A stretch of 64,000 nt of DNA. Origin: Sialis fuliginosa (Eukaryota; Arthropoda; Insecta; Megaloptera; Sialidae). This document shows, piece after piece, positions 13,001-24,664 of the stretch; position 1 is the first letter of the stretch, and every line of letters begins with the position of its first letter. The position numbers were made by a program, and so were the translations under genes. The notes under the pieces are model-generated. The model was not told where the DNA came from and ran no database searches. It saw only the letters and a program-made list of their open reading frames with translations. The stretch is from NCBI GenBank assembly GCA_961205875.1, contig OY540815.1:24861638-24925637 (forward strand). The letters are read 5' to 3'.

Positions 13001-14031
13001 ACATACCAATTATTTTTGATCCGTTATAAGTGGTCTATATGCATCATTATTCTTATTCTTATATTATTAGAATAAACAATTATTTTTTGCAAAATACGAA
13101 AATATTTTAACGTTCTTTTTTCAATTACTTAGGAGACATTAATAGTATGAATCTATTAAAAGGTGTGGGGGGGGGGGGGTGCTGACGATTGGATATGGGG
13201 GACATGATTAAGAAAAGGGGTTTGTTATCCCATCTCTTCATTTGTTTAAATTATCGATGCAAATCCAAGCAATTATTGTGTATCATTTGTATCACTTATA
13301 AAACATGTCAAGCTTGTTTTTTTTTCTAAACGTTTGTAGATTCTGTTATAATTGATTTATTTCAAATTAATGAAATTTTTTAGATTAATTATAATGATTA
13401 GATACTTCTATTAAAAAAAAAACATATGTTAACTTAATACAATTGACATTTTAAAAGCATAGATAGTCTTGTTTATCTGCGCTTATCGTAGCAATATTTT
13501 AATGTTGTAGTGGGTAAGGTACTCAATTAATTCTAACAGATAAGGTCAAAAATTGAAATACTTATGTACCTACTTGTAAATAATATATGGGTACTTAAAA
13601 ATTGAACTTAAATTAGGGTTAAAATTAAAAACCCACTTTTACATATACGCAGATTTGTTTTTATAATTAAAAGTTAGAAATATTAATAATGACCTAAAAT
13701 TTTTTCACAAGGAAAAAAATTTATATATTTACGTATTTTTTTAAAGATACAAATATTTTTATAAAATCAATATTTTTAAATAAAAAATATTAATTGAATA
13801 AAAATAACGCATTTTTGCATTTAATTGGTTAAACAAAAATTAAACATAAATTATCATTTAAAAAATATATAAACTTACCTTTCCTTTATAAATGTAACCA
13901 AACTCCCTTGCAACAGCTTCAGCAACTTTTGGGCCACCCTCTATTTTCACCACCCATTCCGTACAGTAAATATAATGACAAGTTAACAAAACGACATAAA
14001 CTATAACTGTATACTTATTTATGGTTTTCAT
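7085..14031 (-). CDS. Furin/kexin-type proprotein convertase lacking Cys-rich and TM regions
   Basis: Twelve exons: 14031-13879, 11125-11024, 10691-10560, 9704-9558, 9257-9092, 9025-8853, 8656-8444, 8383-8283, 8174-7956, 7842-7676, 7442-7309, 7195-7085, giving 605 aa. A hydrophobic signal peptide (about 1-23) leads into a prodomain ending at RQKR (97-100), the autocleavage site. The catalytic residues are Asp164 (LDDG), His205 (SHGTRC), oxyanion Asn306 (WASGNGG) and Ser379 (HSGTSAS). Asn306 marks the furin/PC1 side of the family, since PC2 has Asp there. The P domain fills about 455-600, with GKWVLEI near its end, and the stop follows [16 protein letters not shown] by about 15 residues. There is no cysteine-rich region, transmembrane segment or tail, so the enzyme should be soluble and secreted or granule-borne. 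It should cut prohormones or other precursors after paired basic residues; real substrates cannot be read from sequence. Intron 1 (2.75 kb) and the smaller introns carry the repeats listed separately. Confidence 0.93.
7584..7642. repeat. Perfect 20-bp-stem hairpin in a convertase intron
   Basis: AAGCACTTTCAACGGGGTAT at 7584-7603 is exactly complementary to 7623-7642, with a 19-nt AT-rich loop. It lies in the intron between the exons ending at 7676 and starting at 7442. Pieces of the same arm recur at about 29100-29120, 33673-33693 and 54840-54870, so it is probably a tiny MITE or the ends of one rather than a unique microRNA. Confidence 0.75.
8700..8818 (+). repeat. Lepidopteran 'ATCGGTTAAGCGG ... 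ACAGACAGACAGACA' repeat
   Basis: It contains CAAATTTCATTAAGATCGG, AAGCGGTTTAGCCGTGAAAA and the tail AACAGACAGACAGACACTTT. This arrangement is widespread in moth and butterfly genomes, where it marks the ends of abundant non-autonomous elements. The copy lies in the convertase intron 8657-8852. Related pieces are at 12060-12140, 30166-30262, 36427-36510 and 38386-38445. Confidence 0.75.
9278..9501. mobile_element. Hairpin MITE filling most of convertase intron 4 (TA target)
   Basis: The left end reads GAAAAGTTAACTTGGGCC and the right end, in reverse complement, GAAAAGTGACTTGGGCC. The two arms of about 100 bp are almost fully complementary through a shared 'AAGAATATA(C/T)TCTTAATCCA' core. TA flanks both ends (9276-9277, 9502-9503), as in Tc1/mariner-type MITEs. 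Intron 4 is 9258-9557, so the element makes up three quarters of it and ends 20 nt from the 3' splice site of exon 5. Confidence 0.85.
11309..11377. mobile_element. Very short pogo/Tigger-like palindromic MITE
   Basis: CAGTAATCTCTCGATTT at the left is mirrored by AAATTGAGGGGTTACTG at the right, with TTTACGCGGTTAATAGG and AATAGCGCGG between. The whole hairpin is 69 bp and TA precedes it. Related pieces with the same 'TTTACGCG ... GGATTACTG' order lie at 40509-40568 and 52631-52678. It is in convertase intron 1. Confidence 0.6.
12440..12660. other. GC-rich patch in convertase intron 1
   Basis: This 220-bp block is strikingly GC- and CpG-rich (for example GTCGCGGCGCGGCGTCGG) inside a very AT-rich intron. 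Short frames cross it on both strands but show no family resemblance and no good splice borders. It starts with a small inverted pair, CACGGTG ... CACCGTG. It may be an internal promoter, an untranslated exon or a horizontally different insert; nothing in the sequence decides this. Confidence 0.4.
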
Positions 14032-14888
14032 TTTTATTTAAACACTATCTGCTGGCAGCAGATAAAAATCAAATGTCGACAACAATTGAATTCGATCTTT
14101 ACGAAGAGTACAAAATGTAACCATGCGCGGTAGATAAAACAGGAACACGCGTGGGGGGTATTTTCCCTGTTCTATTGCTTTTAAAATCCCGTGAATACCC
14201 CCCCCCCCCTATCTTTTCCCCTTAAAAGATAATGAAATATTAATTTAAAAATACATGTCTATTATGATTATGTTGTCAAAATAAGGATTTTCCAATCATT
14301 TTTTGTAAATTTATTGACATTTTTACTAGAAATAGTATTTTAGGTGTTTTTACGATTTAATTGAGTTATACAAAAAATTTTCTATTTGCAAAATTAATTA
14401 CTTTTTAATGAACTATTTAATTGCGTAAGATTATCGAAGTATTTACTTATTAATAAAAATATGTTAAAAAACACGAATAATTCAAAATGTACAGCGTATT
14501 TAAATGCTATTTTTGATTTTTGGATAAAGATGAATATTCTAACAATATTTTTAAATTATTTATTAATTGAATAAACAGTTTTATATTAATTTGCCCATAA
14601 AGTAAGGGAAACGCTGCTTCCCCTGCTTCCATGGACACTGTTATTTATTATTTAATTAACCTTCATATAAAAGAACTCCATAAAGATTTTTTTCACACAG
14701 GTAAAAAAATCTGTCTTTTTGTTTATTTCAACTTGTACAAAAAACTATTGAGCGAATTTCAATGGGACTTCCACTGATCGAAAGCTTAAGACCCTAGATT
14801 GTATTTCATCACACTAAACTTACCTGTTTCAAAAATACATGCTGAAATGATAACATAAAAAAAAACATCGTTTTTATAAACAAAAAAC

Positions 14889-14894
14889 TTTATT
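14889..14894 (-). promoter_or_regulatory. Poly(A) signal of COG1
   Basis: AATAAA on the minus strand, 38 nt past the COG1 stop codon. It implies a very short 3' UTR. Confidence 0.6.
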
Positions 14895-14931
14895 CAAAAA
14901 TAATAATACCTCAAACTTACATCACTTTCTA

Positions 14932-17900
14932 CTACCCAAACCAATCCGAAAGAAAAGACGCAGCCGTCGACTTAACATTGACAACTGTTCCTTGTTCCCT
15001 TCCCGCCGCGTGCTGGGGACTACTCCTGGCTGCCTGCGCCCTGGCGTGCGACCTGTTCCCCGCAGGCGTCGCCACCGGCAACAGCGGGAACATCACACCC
15101 GCGGCAGACTCGGCGACCGCGATACAGGACACCACACTCGCGTCTTTCCTAACCGCCACGCTGACCCTGTCCGGCACAAGCGCGCTCAACAGCATCTGCG
15201 TCCTCTGTACCGACGACGCGATACCGCTCTGCAGATGCGGGTACGACACTTTATAATCGAACGGGTCTATCTTCGCTTTGAGCCGATCGCAAATGCTCTC
15301 GGTTCGCGCCGCGTTCTTTATCAATATCGTAGCGATGTATTTCACGTCGAACAGAAACTGCATCGCCTGCGATTGCATCAACACTTCGTCTCTGCTCAAC
15401 GTTTCGTACACCTGCAGAACGCGCTCGGTCACGTATTCGATCAGCCTGAGTCTGACTTGCCGCGGTATCGTGTGCGGTATCACCGAGTTCAGTTTCTTGC
15501 ATATCTGGAACAGCGTGTCCTGCAGATACAGGTTCGGTTGGGAAGGTATCCGTATCTGGGACTTGATTGCCGAGTCTTCGTGCTGTTCTTCTATCTCGAC
15601 GGTGCTCCATTGCTGTAATAAATATGGTTTTCAAGCCTATGTGTTTTTAAAACCAGTCTTTTTGAATTACATTAATGTCAAATATTAAAATTTTACATAT
15701 TTGATTTGAAATTATTTTTTAGAAATAGTGACTAAATGATTCTGCGTCTTATTTTCTTGTATTTTAGTCGATATTTGTATGAAGAGTTGAAGTTCACTGC
15801 AGGAAATATCACTAAAAAATTTAGAATTTTTGATTTCGTTAAAAGTATGTTTATTGTATAGAAAATGACGTGAAAAGTTGTTTGTTTCAAACCGCAGGTC
15901 TGTATCTCAAACCGTTCTCGAAATATAGCCTCTCAAAGTTTTAGTTTTTTCAAATTTTTGGAGAAAAATGGTCGTAACTTTTGAACGCGTGGTCGGAATT
16001 GATTTTAGTTGACGGATTTGAAATCAGCGTGTCAAAATCTATATAATGACATGTATAATACTTTAAAATTCGACAAAAAAATTTTGGCCAAAAATCGACA
16101 TTTTTTTAAGGTATACCCCTTTGAATTTTTTCGATTTTTCGTGAAATTTTTTTTTTCTAGTTTTAAGGTATTATACATGTCATTATATAGATTTTGACAC
16201 GCTGATTCCAAATCCGTCAACTAAAATCAATTCCGACCACGCGTTCAAAAGTTATGGCCATTTTTCTTCAAAATTTTGAAAAAACTAAAACTTTGAGAGG
16301 CTATATCTCGAGAACGGTTTGAGATACAGACCTGCGGTTTGAACAGTTCAACTTTTCACGTCATTTTCTATACAATAAACATACTTTTAACGAAATCAAA
16401 AATTCTAAATTTTTTAGTGAAATTTCCTACAGTGAACTTCATCTCGTCATACAAATATCGACTAAAATACGTATAATTTTATATAATATAATATTGAGGG
16501 TCCCTGAACCAAAAATATGAGATTAAATACTAAGTCATACCTCCCCCCCCCTCATTGCAAAAAGCTATCTACGCCACTGCTATATATAATAATAATAAAT
16601 CTTTATTGTCCGTGAGCCTTATACAAGCTATGAACATAGTTAATAGATAAAAATGAACAATATTAAAGTAATAATAATAATAGTAATGACGTTAATTATA
16701 ATAATAAAAACAGAGTAGATTGTAATGATTTTAAACAGTTTAAAATATGTCGAGGGTCTATAGAACATAAACATAACTGACCGGCATCCATTGTAGAGTG
16801 TCCCTGAGGCCGACGCCTATTGTAAGGCCCTGGTCGATGATCTGCGCGAACTTGGGCGTCTGCAGTTCTAGCCAGCGCGTCCACGCGGCGGCGCTGGCGT
16901 CCAGCAGGGTCTGTCTGAGCGCGGGCCACGCGGAGGCCCCGGAGGCACGCTCGCAAGCCGGGCACAGCTCCGTCAGGGCCTGCAGCAGTCTGGCGCACAT
17001 GATGTGTCGCGTTGTCGCCTCGTTCACGCTTGTCTGCCGTTCAAATCATAGCAAATATTCAAATAGTGTCATCCGGAAATATTTGGGATACTTTTTTTAT
17101 TACTTAATTGCAAAGATTACCTCTAGATTACATTAAGGTATTTCTCGGGGAGAAACAAGAAAAGGAAAAAAAAGTGTACTATAAAATCAAGATAACCGTG
17201 GTATAAATTAAAATAAAATTTGGCAACGTTGAGCATATATTTTCTATCGCAACTTTTGTATTTCTGATGACAGCTACATATTATTTAATGTTTTGATGTG
17301 ATAACGTGTACTATTATTTGCAGCTGAATTTGTTATATATTATAAGTTTATAATTAAGAAATAGTTTTTATTATTTTTATTATTTCTTGAAATTAAAAGA
17401 ACAATATAATATTCAGCACGTACGATTTTTAAATACCGCGGCAATTGTCAATACTTTGCGGCGTTGTCATAGCTAGTACCGTGATATTTTTTATCAGAAA
17501 ATAAGTTTTTGTTTTACTTATAACTTAAAAACGGGGTAGTGAAAACACTTGAAATTTTTTATATTAACTCCAATTATATTAATTTAGTTTTTCTCAAAAT
17601 TTCATAAATTTCTTGATCTTCCTTCGCATAAAATTATTTACTTTTTCATTGAAAATCCGCCCCTAAACTCGCAATGTTCAATTTTTGATTTTATTTTGAC
17701 GATATCTTCACTCACAGATGGTCAATCATTTTAAGATTTTGAATGGAGCTTCTAATAACCTTTTTTTAGTTTGTTTTTTTTTTTTACAAAATTTGAGCGC
17801 ACTCTTTAATCTTTTAATTTTTCCGAGAAATACCTTAAACAGGTTTTCATTTTTGACCGCGGATTACTCTATTGTCGTTTTGACTGCACTGACCGTGTTT

Positions 17901-20741
17901 TCCTTGACGTTCGCCTGGCGTTCGAGCATTTCTACCAGCCTGTTGATCTCCGCACACACGACTGTCTGCAGATGCGCCCTGACGTCGTCTCTGCCGCCGT
18001 GCATTCGCAGCTCCTGTAGAAGAGACGCGAGACGCGTGTCCAGCGACACGCACAGCTTCACTATCGTAGGCGAGTAACCGCGGCTCTGAGCTGTCAGCGT
18101 GTTAGACGGAGTTGCAACAGTGTTATTCAACAACGACTGAAATGTATTGCTTTTTATTAAACATACCGTAACTATTCAACAATCTACCGGAATTAATTGA
18201 GATTTTAAAATTCTGTCCGCGAGAAGCGAATTTTATTTGATAATGAAAAAATAATTAAATGTTCAAATAAATAAACGCTGATTTTTTTTATTATTATTTA
18301 TTGAATATTAACTTTTAATAAATTAAGAAAAATATGGCAAATACTACGAAAATTTTTAACAATTAAAATTTTTTATAATACATAAATAAAACAATATTTT
18401 AAATGTTATTTAAAAGAAAACAATGGGAAAATAAAACCAGTTTCAGGCATTTAAAATAACCCGATACTTAATTATTAAATATAATTTGTTCAATTACAAA
18501 TTTTTTTAATTCGATTTTCGGAGCGATTCCTGTTGGGAAATAAACAAACTGTTATTTGTAAATAACTAACCTGATGATCTTCGGTCTCATCACGCCACAC
18601 GTGCCACCTGAGGTCGAGCTCCGGCCTGGCCGAGTCACCGCGGCCGGCTCTAGCCAACGCGTCACCGGCCTCGGACGCGGCCGAGTCGATCGCGTCTGTC
18701 ACGCGCGCCGTCACCACGCCACGGACCCTGTCGTTCACCGCCGTGCCGAGAACCGCGCGCCACGCGCTCAATTCACGCGGCAGACGCAGACGGGAACGAA
18801 GCCGCGACCAGCTGCTGCCCGACTCTGAAATAAAACAAACACACGGGAATAAGATGCTAAAAACGGAGATGTGCGTTCGAAGTTACCTGTTTTTAAAGCT
18901 TCGTCTCTGATATTATCGAGAGCTCGGATCGACGTGACCAGGTTCAGGAGGTTCTTCATGTCGGCCTCGATGGATTCTTCGACCCACGACAACCAATTTG
19001 AAACTGCGGACGCCATTTCTGTCTGCTCGATTGGCACAAACGGAACAACGGATGATGGACGATAGTCTTTAATTATCGGTGGTAAAATTGACACCTGATA
19101 TAAACAACAGTCTTAAAACGGTTTCAAAACATTAGCTTTGAAATACGGAATTAAAATAACTTTGCGAAGTGCGAGTAGAATTTGTGCCCTGAGGGTTCCG
19201 TAACGTTATATAATAAAATTTATTTACAATACCAGTTTTGCAAAATTCAAAAATTATAAAAATATTAAATTGTACAGAACAATATATTTGTAATTCAATG
19301 CAATAAAAAGATACGGTCTTTCAAAGTGTATTTTGATACTGACTATGAGTACTTTCCATTGACCTAGAATCTTGAAATTTGGCACGAAGGAAGGTCTCAT
19401 AGTACAAGTAAAAGAATAAATCTGAAAATCATTAATTTCTAATTCCTTGTGGAATTAGAAATAATAAACAGCTTATTTACCTTGTAAGAAGCACACGCCA
19501 TTGAATTTTTATTTTTAATTGCAAACGACATTATTTAAATATATTGGATTTATTTGTTTTCAATGTTTATATTTTTTTGATAAACAATTAAACACTTGTC
19601 AAATTTATTTAGCTACAATCACCCCATTTAATTGCAACAATAAAAATATCAATAGACAACAATACCAAATACATACAACAATTGAATATATGGAATTTAA
19701 CAATGTACTTACGTCTAAGTCGTCTATCTCTAGCACATTCAACACCCGCTGTTTCTCTACACCGTCTAATCTCTGCACAATTCCACCGTCAGCTCTGAAA
19801 CACTCGTCCATCAACGCGGCAGTGTCTAGAACACACTTCAATGCCACGCTGGTCTGGGCCCTGACACTGGTGTGGGTCCCGCGCACTGTCTGCAACAGAC
19901 ACTGTTTCCGTAGTTCCACAAACTGTACAAGCAGCTCGTGCGACGTTGCCCGTGACAGAAGAGCTTGTGAAGACAGACAGTCTGACGCTCTCTCAAACGT
20001 AATAGAATGCTCTTTTAATTCCTTTAACCAATTGTCTGCGATCTGTTTTTGTAAGTTGTGTATTTTTTTCCACTGTGTATTGATTATGGGGTACGTCTTG
20101 TCGATATCAAGTGAAGAATCAAATTGTAACCCTGAAAAAAAATCATATAATAATTGTATCTCCCCCTTAAACATTGAAATATAAATACCTGTGTATATGT
20201 GTTGTGCAAATAAAAATAGTTGAGCGGCTTTTAAGAATTGTTTATCATCGAGAGCCGTCCATATCATTTCAGGAATGAAAATAAGTATTTTTATTTGGAA
20301 TAATATCGATTTTTCTTGAACATAACCTCTAAAAAAAATATATATTTATCACTGATATATTTATGTAAAATTGTAAAACTAACTTTTCTTTTTCACTGAT
20401 TTTCGTTTCTCCTATTTCAAATGTTGATGAATTAAAGTTTTTAAATAATTCAACTACATCATTTACATCGTCTAAGAGTTTTGTAGATATTTCTTGCATG
20501 TTTTTGATTGTATCGGAAGCTGTGATAACATCTCTGTATTTTTCTCTGTTGTAAAACATCAATAACTGTTATATATTGTTATTAATTATAATATTAATAC
20601 TGACCCAACCATAGTTTGAAGCAAAACTTTTTTTTTATCAATATCATTTTGTATGTTTTGTTGTATTCGTATGATTTCAGTGATGGAATATTGCCGAAAC
20701 AACTCATCCGGTTCGATTTCAAGTAAATTTATACTAGACAT
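14932..20741 (-). CDS. COG1: Conserved oligomeric Golgi complex subunit 1
   Basis: Nine exons: 20741-20605, 20545-20384, 20328-20189, 20131-19713, 19094-18887, 18824-18571, 18136-17868, 17028-16782, 15612-14932, giving 838 aa (human COG1 has 980). COG1 belongs to lobe A of the COG tether, which holds retrograde intra-Golgi vesicles and so keeps glycosylation enzymes in place. Family hallmarks seen: the N-terminal LLEIEPDELFRQYS block, a MVGEKYRDVITASDTI segment near residue 45, MIWTALDDKQFLKAAQLFLF near 130, LCPACERA in exon 8, and the C-terminal MQFLFDVKYIATIL with KIDPFDYKV. The tail is alanine-rich and ends in FLSDWFG. The exon 7/8 join is the least certain: donor GA|GTAATC and acceptor ACAAG|CGTGAAC give Asp-Val-Asn and keep frame. 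Several exons are much richer in GC than their introns. The intron 15613-16781 carries a large palindrome. The gene runs tail to head with the convertase, 0.9 kb apart. Confidence 0.95.
15759..16470. mobile_element. 712-bp near-perfect palindrome (foldback element) in COG1 intron
   Basis: The left end GTATTTTAGTCGATATTTGT matches the reverse complement of the right end, and the match continues for about 300 bp per arm with few changes. It includes CAAACCGCAGGTCTGTATC and AACTTTTGAACGCGTGGTCG. The arms meet in an AT-rich, less symmetrical centre at about 16070-16160. Mirror-image 62-codon frames starting Met-Thr-Asp-Leu run on both strands because of the symmetry and are not taken as genes. 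A diverged half copy lies at 42440-42600. Confidence 0.85.
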
Positions 20742-20859
20742 CTTGGTTAATTGTTTGTCAAATTAAAAAACAATCATTTTTGTATTTTTTGACGTTTTCA
20801 AATGACACGTATGTCAAATTTGATTTGACGCATGCGCATGGTACATTTTTACAAATTAT

Positions 20860-21006
20860 TGGTTGGATTCACGACATAAGCGGTTAGTGACCGGTGAGTT
20901 ATGATTGGCTGATTTATGGAATTTTCTGTGGAATGTACCAGAAATTCAAAAAATCAGCCAATCAAAACTCGCCGGTAACTAACCGCTTATGCTATGAATC
21001 CGACCA
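20860..21006. mobile_element. Hairpin MITE in the COG1 upstream region (TTAT target)
   Basis: The left arm starts TGGTTGGATTCACGACATAA and the right arm, in reverse complement, TGGTCGGATTCATAGCATAA. The arms stay paired for about 65 bp, through AAGCGGTTAGT and GATTGGCTGATTT. TTAT is repeated directly at 20856-20859 and 21007-21010. The element is 147 bp and lies 119 bp upstream of the COG1 start codon. Confidence 0.85.
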
Positions 21007-21864
21007 TTATAAATCGATTTTAAATATTATGTTCTATCAAATATGTTATTTAATCAGGATAATTATTTATAAAGTTTTATAACTTTTATCAAAATTGAAT
21101 CTGGACTTCTAATTTTTAAATGGTTAGTTTTTAAAAACTTACATATTTCAGTTATTTATAGATTATGTAAAACTCAATTTGATTCTATGTATTTACCGTT
21201 TCTTTGTTGCGAATTATATTGAAACGAGTCCTGGCTTCTGGGTGAAAGTCACGATGTTATTGTAATACATTCATCTCTTGAATAAAATCCTTTAGGTTTA
21301 GAGGAATCGTAGGGTTATACAAAATAAATAAAAATATAGAACTATATTAATTATAAATATTTATTTAACAAATTTTTCTATTTTAAATAGCCTAATGACA
21401 ATGTTAAATACAACGACATTTATTTTATTAGTTAGTTCTTAAAACAATTACGTGAAAATAATTAGTGGCAATCAGCGGCGCGCCCAGATGTTAATTAATT
21501 ATTAAATAATATTATCAATAATTTAAATTTATTTATTTTGATTGTTAATTCGCGGGGGGAGGGGAGGGGGGGTCTGCGCCGCTGGTGGCAATGTTTTATA
21601 ATAAATATATTAATTATTTCTAAATAGCGTTAAATTCGATTACCGTGCATAGGGAAATCAACGTAAAAATAAAATAAACTTGTGTTTAAAATTTTGTCGT
21701 AAAATTTATTAATAGTTGCCTGTTTCTGAAAAAACGTTTATTTCCATACGTCCGGAAATATTATTTTACTCGCAGGTAAAATGGAGCAGCGTATTGAAAT
21801 ATTTAAATTTGATTAAATATTTTCAATTTTTTTAATAATTTTAATAAATAAAAATATCCCCTTG

Positions 21865-21965
21865 TTTGACGACATAGAATTCTGGAATTATATATACAAA
21901 TCAGATTGATAGATAGTCTAATTTCACGTAGGTATTAAAATTTCAATTCATTTAAAAGTTACAAA
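21865..21965 (-). mobile_element. Solo arm of the 'ATAGAACTCTGG' MITE family
   Basis: TTTGACGACATAGAATTCTGG and TAGTCTAATTTCACGTA match the family arm in reverse orientation. The opposite arm is not evident. Confidence 0.55.
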
Positions 21966-24664
21966 AAATTAAATAAATTTTCTTATAAGAAATGTTGATA
22001 AATAAATTATTACAATAAGAAGACATTTTTATTTATAAAATAATTAAGTTTGTTTTAATTTATAAAACCCATTAAATTATTAATATTTACAAATAAGAGA
22101 TGCACACAGTATATACTTAATAGAAATTTTCGTAAAAACAAATTATTAAATAGCATATTATTTAATTAACAATTAATATGTAAAAGTACAGTCGTTATCA
22201 AAAGTTAACCATTAATTAATTTAAGTAACTTGGCGCTCTTTGGGTGGCGGCTTCCCCACCAAAACTGGTAAGAGAGAGAGAGAAAGAGAATATTCTCGAA
22301 TACTATAAAAACATTTCCAAATTTAAGCTCAGTTGGTCCAACAGTTTTTTTTTTAAATTTTACTAAGCCCATATCTCTCTTTACATTTAACAATTTAAAA
22401 AAATCGTTTGTTACGTAAATTTGTAATAGGTACATTATTTCTGTGCATGTTTTTTTAAATTAATTATATAAACTGTTAATAAATAAATATAAACAATAAG
22501 AAAGAACACTTTACTAGCACCGAAGTATGTATGTAATAAATAATTATCCCTCAACCTATGTCTTTTTTAAATAAAATATATATCTATATATATTTATAAA
22601 GTAAATGTACCTAATTACAGACATCTTCCTTCGTACAACCTTTATTTGGCATTTAGTTTGTGATTTTTTATTGCAATGTAAAAATAAAATAGATATAAAG
22701 AAGGCAAATATAATACATTTTTTTCCATATCAAATTTAAAAAGGTTTTTCATTTAAAAAGTTTTCAATTAAACAAATTAATTTATGATGGAGGGGGGGGG
22801 GGGGGTAGGTGAAACTACACATTTAGATAGGTTAATATTATATCTTAAGAAAGCTGTATGGGTCATAGAAAATGAAATTTAGAAATTTGGAATTGAAAAA
22901 TTATTTTTTTCTTTTTCTACATAAAATGTTTGTACTTTTTCCACATACATATATTAGATTTATGCATTATAATAACCACAGATTATTGTAACTCAATGGT
23001 GAGGGAAAGGGTTAAATATTCAATGAATTTTTTTTAATTATCCATTAAAATTTTTGTTGATTTATTTTAAATTTTATTATAAATTGATTCTATATCTATT
23101 TTATTTCATGAAAATACTAATCTATATTTATTTAAAAGAAAGAAACTACTATAGATATTAAAATAATTTATAAAATTATTGGGTTTCAGTTAACAAAAAA
23201 TACTTGTGAATTTTTAAATAATATACAATTATATAAAAAAGGTGAATTATTATTTATATTATAAATTTGGGTAGGGGGTCTCTATCTGAAATAAAAAATA
23301 TAATATATTTAATTCCTTTAGCTTCTGAAATATTTTCTTGTTACCTGAAATAATTTTGTTTAAACACAAACAATTAATTTAAATAAATTAATAAGAAATA
23401 AATTATATAGTTTTACTTATCACTAATTAATTAATAACAATTTTGTTAAGTGTATAATATTAATAATATCTATATCTAAATTTCAGTTAAATTACTTTTA
23501 ATATAAAAACAATATTGAGCACAAGTTTTAACAATTAATTATTAGTTTCCTATTTGTTGAAACTAAACAAGTATTAGAAACACTTTCTTTCAGTTAATAC
23601 GTATATAATAAACAATATTGGGGGGGGGGTCACTATATATTATCTATCGATACTAAAATCCCCCACCCTTCAAATAAAACAAAACTTTTTTGCTTCAAAA
23701 AATTAATATAAATAAAGAAAGCATTAGTTTTGTTCCGTTTCAACAAAACGTTGATATAATAATACATTATAGGTATAAATATTATAATAATATATTATAT
23801 ATATGTATTTAAATACTGTATATTTACAAATATATATTTTTTTAAATAGCACTCTCGAAGTTTACCTCAGAATTAATGTTTACACGTGTTTTATATTGAA
23901 AAGTGTGGGGGGGGGGATATCATGTTATTTTTTTTTGACGAGAACCTATGTATATTTTTTTAATTGTATAATGTAAATTACTGTGATAGTTTATGGTAAA
24001 AAGCAATATACAATTTTTTCCGTTTGAAAAAAATAAAGTTTCTTATTTTTAAAACAAAAGTTACCATGAAAAAAAAACTGAGTAACTTTTGTCTGTGGAG
24101 TTTTTTATACTTTTCAAAATAAAACAAATAGGTTCTAGATGTATCAAATATCTATTTTATAAAATTTATCTATTGCCACTTTACAATAACTAGAAACATT
24201 TTTTTTTTGAATTTTTAATAGAGAATATTATTATCTATAATTTATATTCCATCTAGTTTTCCGGTATAATAACTTCATTAATTTTAAATAAACGTCAAAC
24301 AGTCGCAACAGATTTTTTTAAGTAGAGTGTAAAAATAATTTGTTTACCCTTAATTCGTTGCCTTTAACACTACGTCATTTTAAATGAGTTTATTTTCGAT
24401 TATTTTTTATATTTAACCATACTTAAGTGTTCTTTTTCTTCTTCGCATCACATGTCTATAATAATTAACACGCAAGCACCACATAGTTTTAGCACAGTTT
24501 ATTGTTTTTGTTTTAAAAAAGCCTCTCTAAGGTAAAGTCAAAGAACAAAATAATTTAGTTACTGAATCACTTATATGTATATTAATAGCACGCACTGAAT
24601 TAAACCTAGATGATTCAATTTGGATTGCATACACGCCCATATTTGTTATAATTGTTCAGGAATA

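Larger units (their letters stand above)
20742..24664. other. Spacer between COG1 and ZP-domain gene
   Basis: About 3.9 kb, very AT-rich. It holds the COG1 upstream region with a MITE at 20860-21006, a solo MITE arm at 21865-21965, and several pure G runs (14 G at 22792-22805, others at 21554-21570, 23620-23629 and 23906-23915). Its right end should include the 3' UTR of the ZP gene, but I could not fix a poly(A) site. No coding exon was recognised. Confidence 0.6.

Noticed and set aside
14978..15688. Long frames opposite or overlapping the last COG1 exon (up to 208 codons)
   Set aside because: The minus-strand COG1 frame carries clear family sequence. The others are shadows with Arg- or Cys-rich composition typical of out-of-frame GC-rich exons.
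16009..16220. Mirror-image 62-codon frames on both strands starting Met-Thr-Asp-Leu
   Set aside because: They are a by-product of the palindrome at 15759-16470. Both are rich in Lys/Phe/Asn from AT-rich DNA and match no family.
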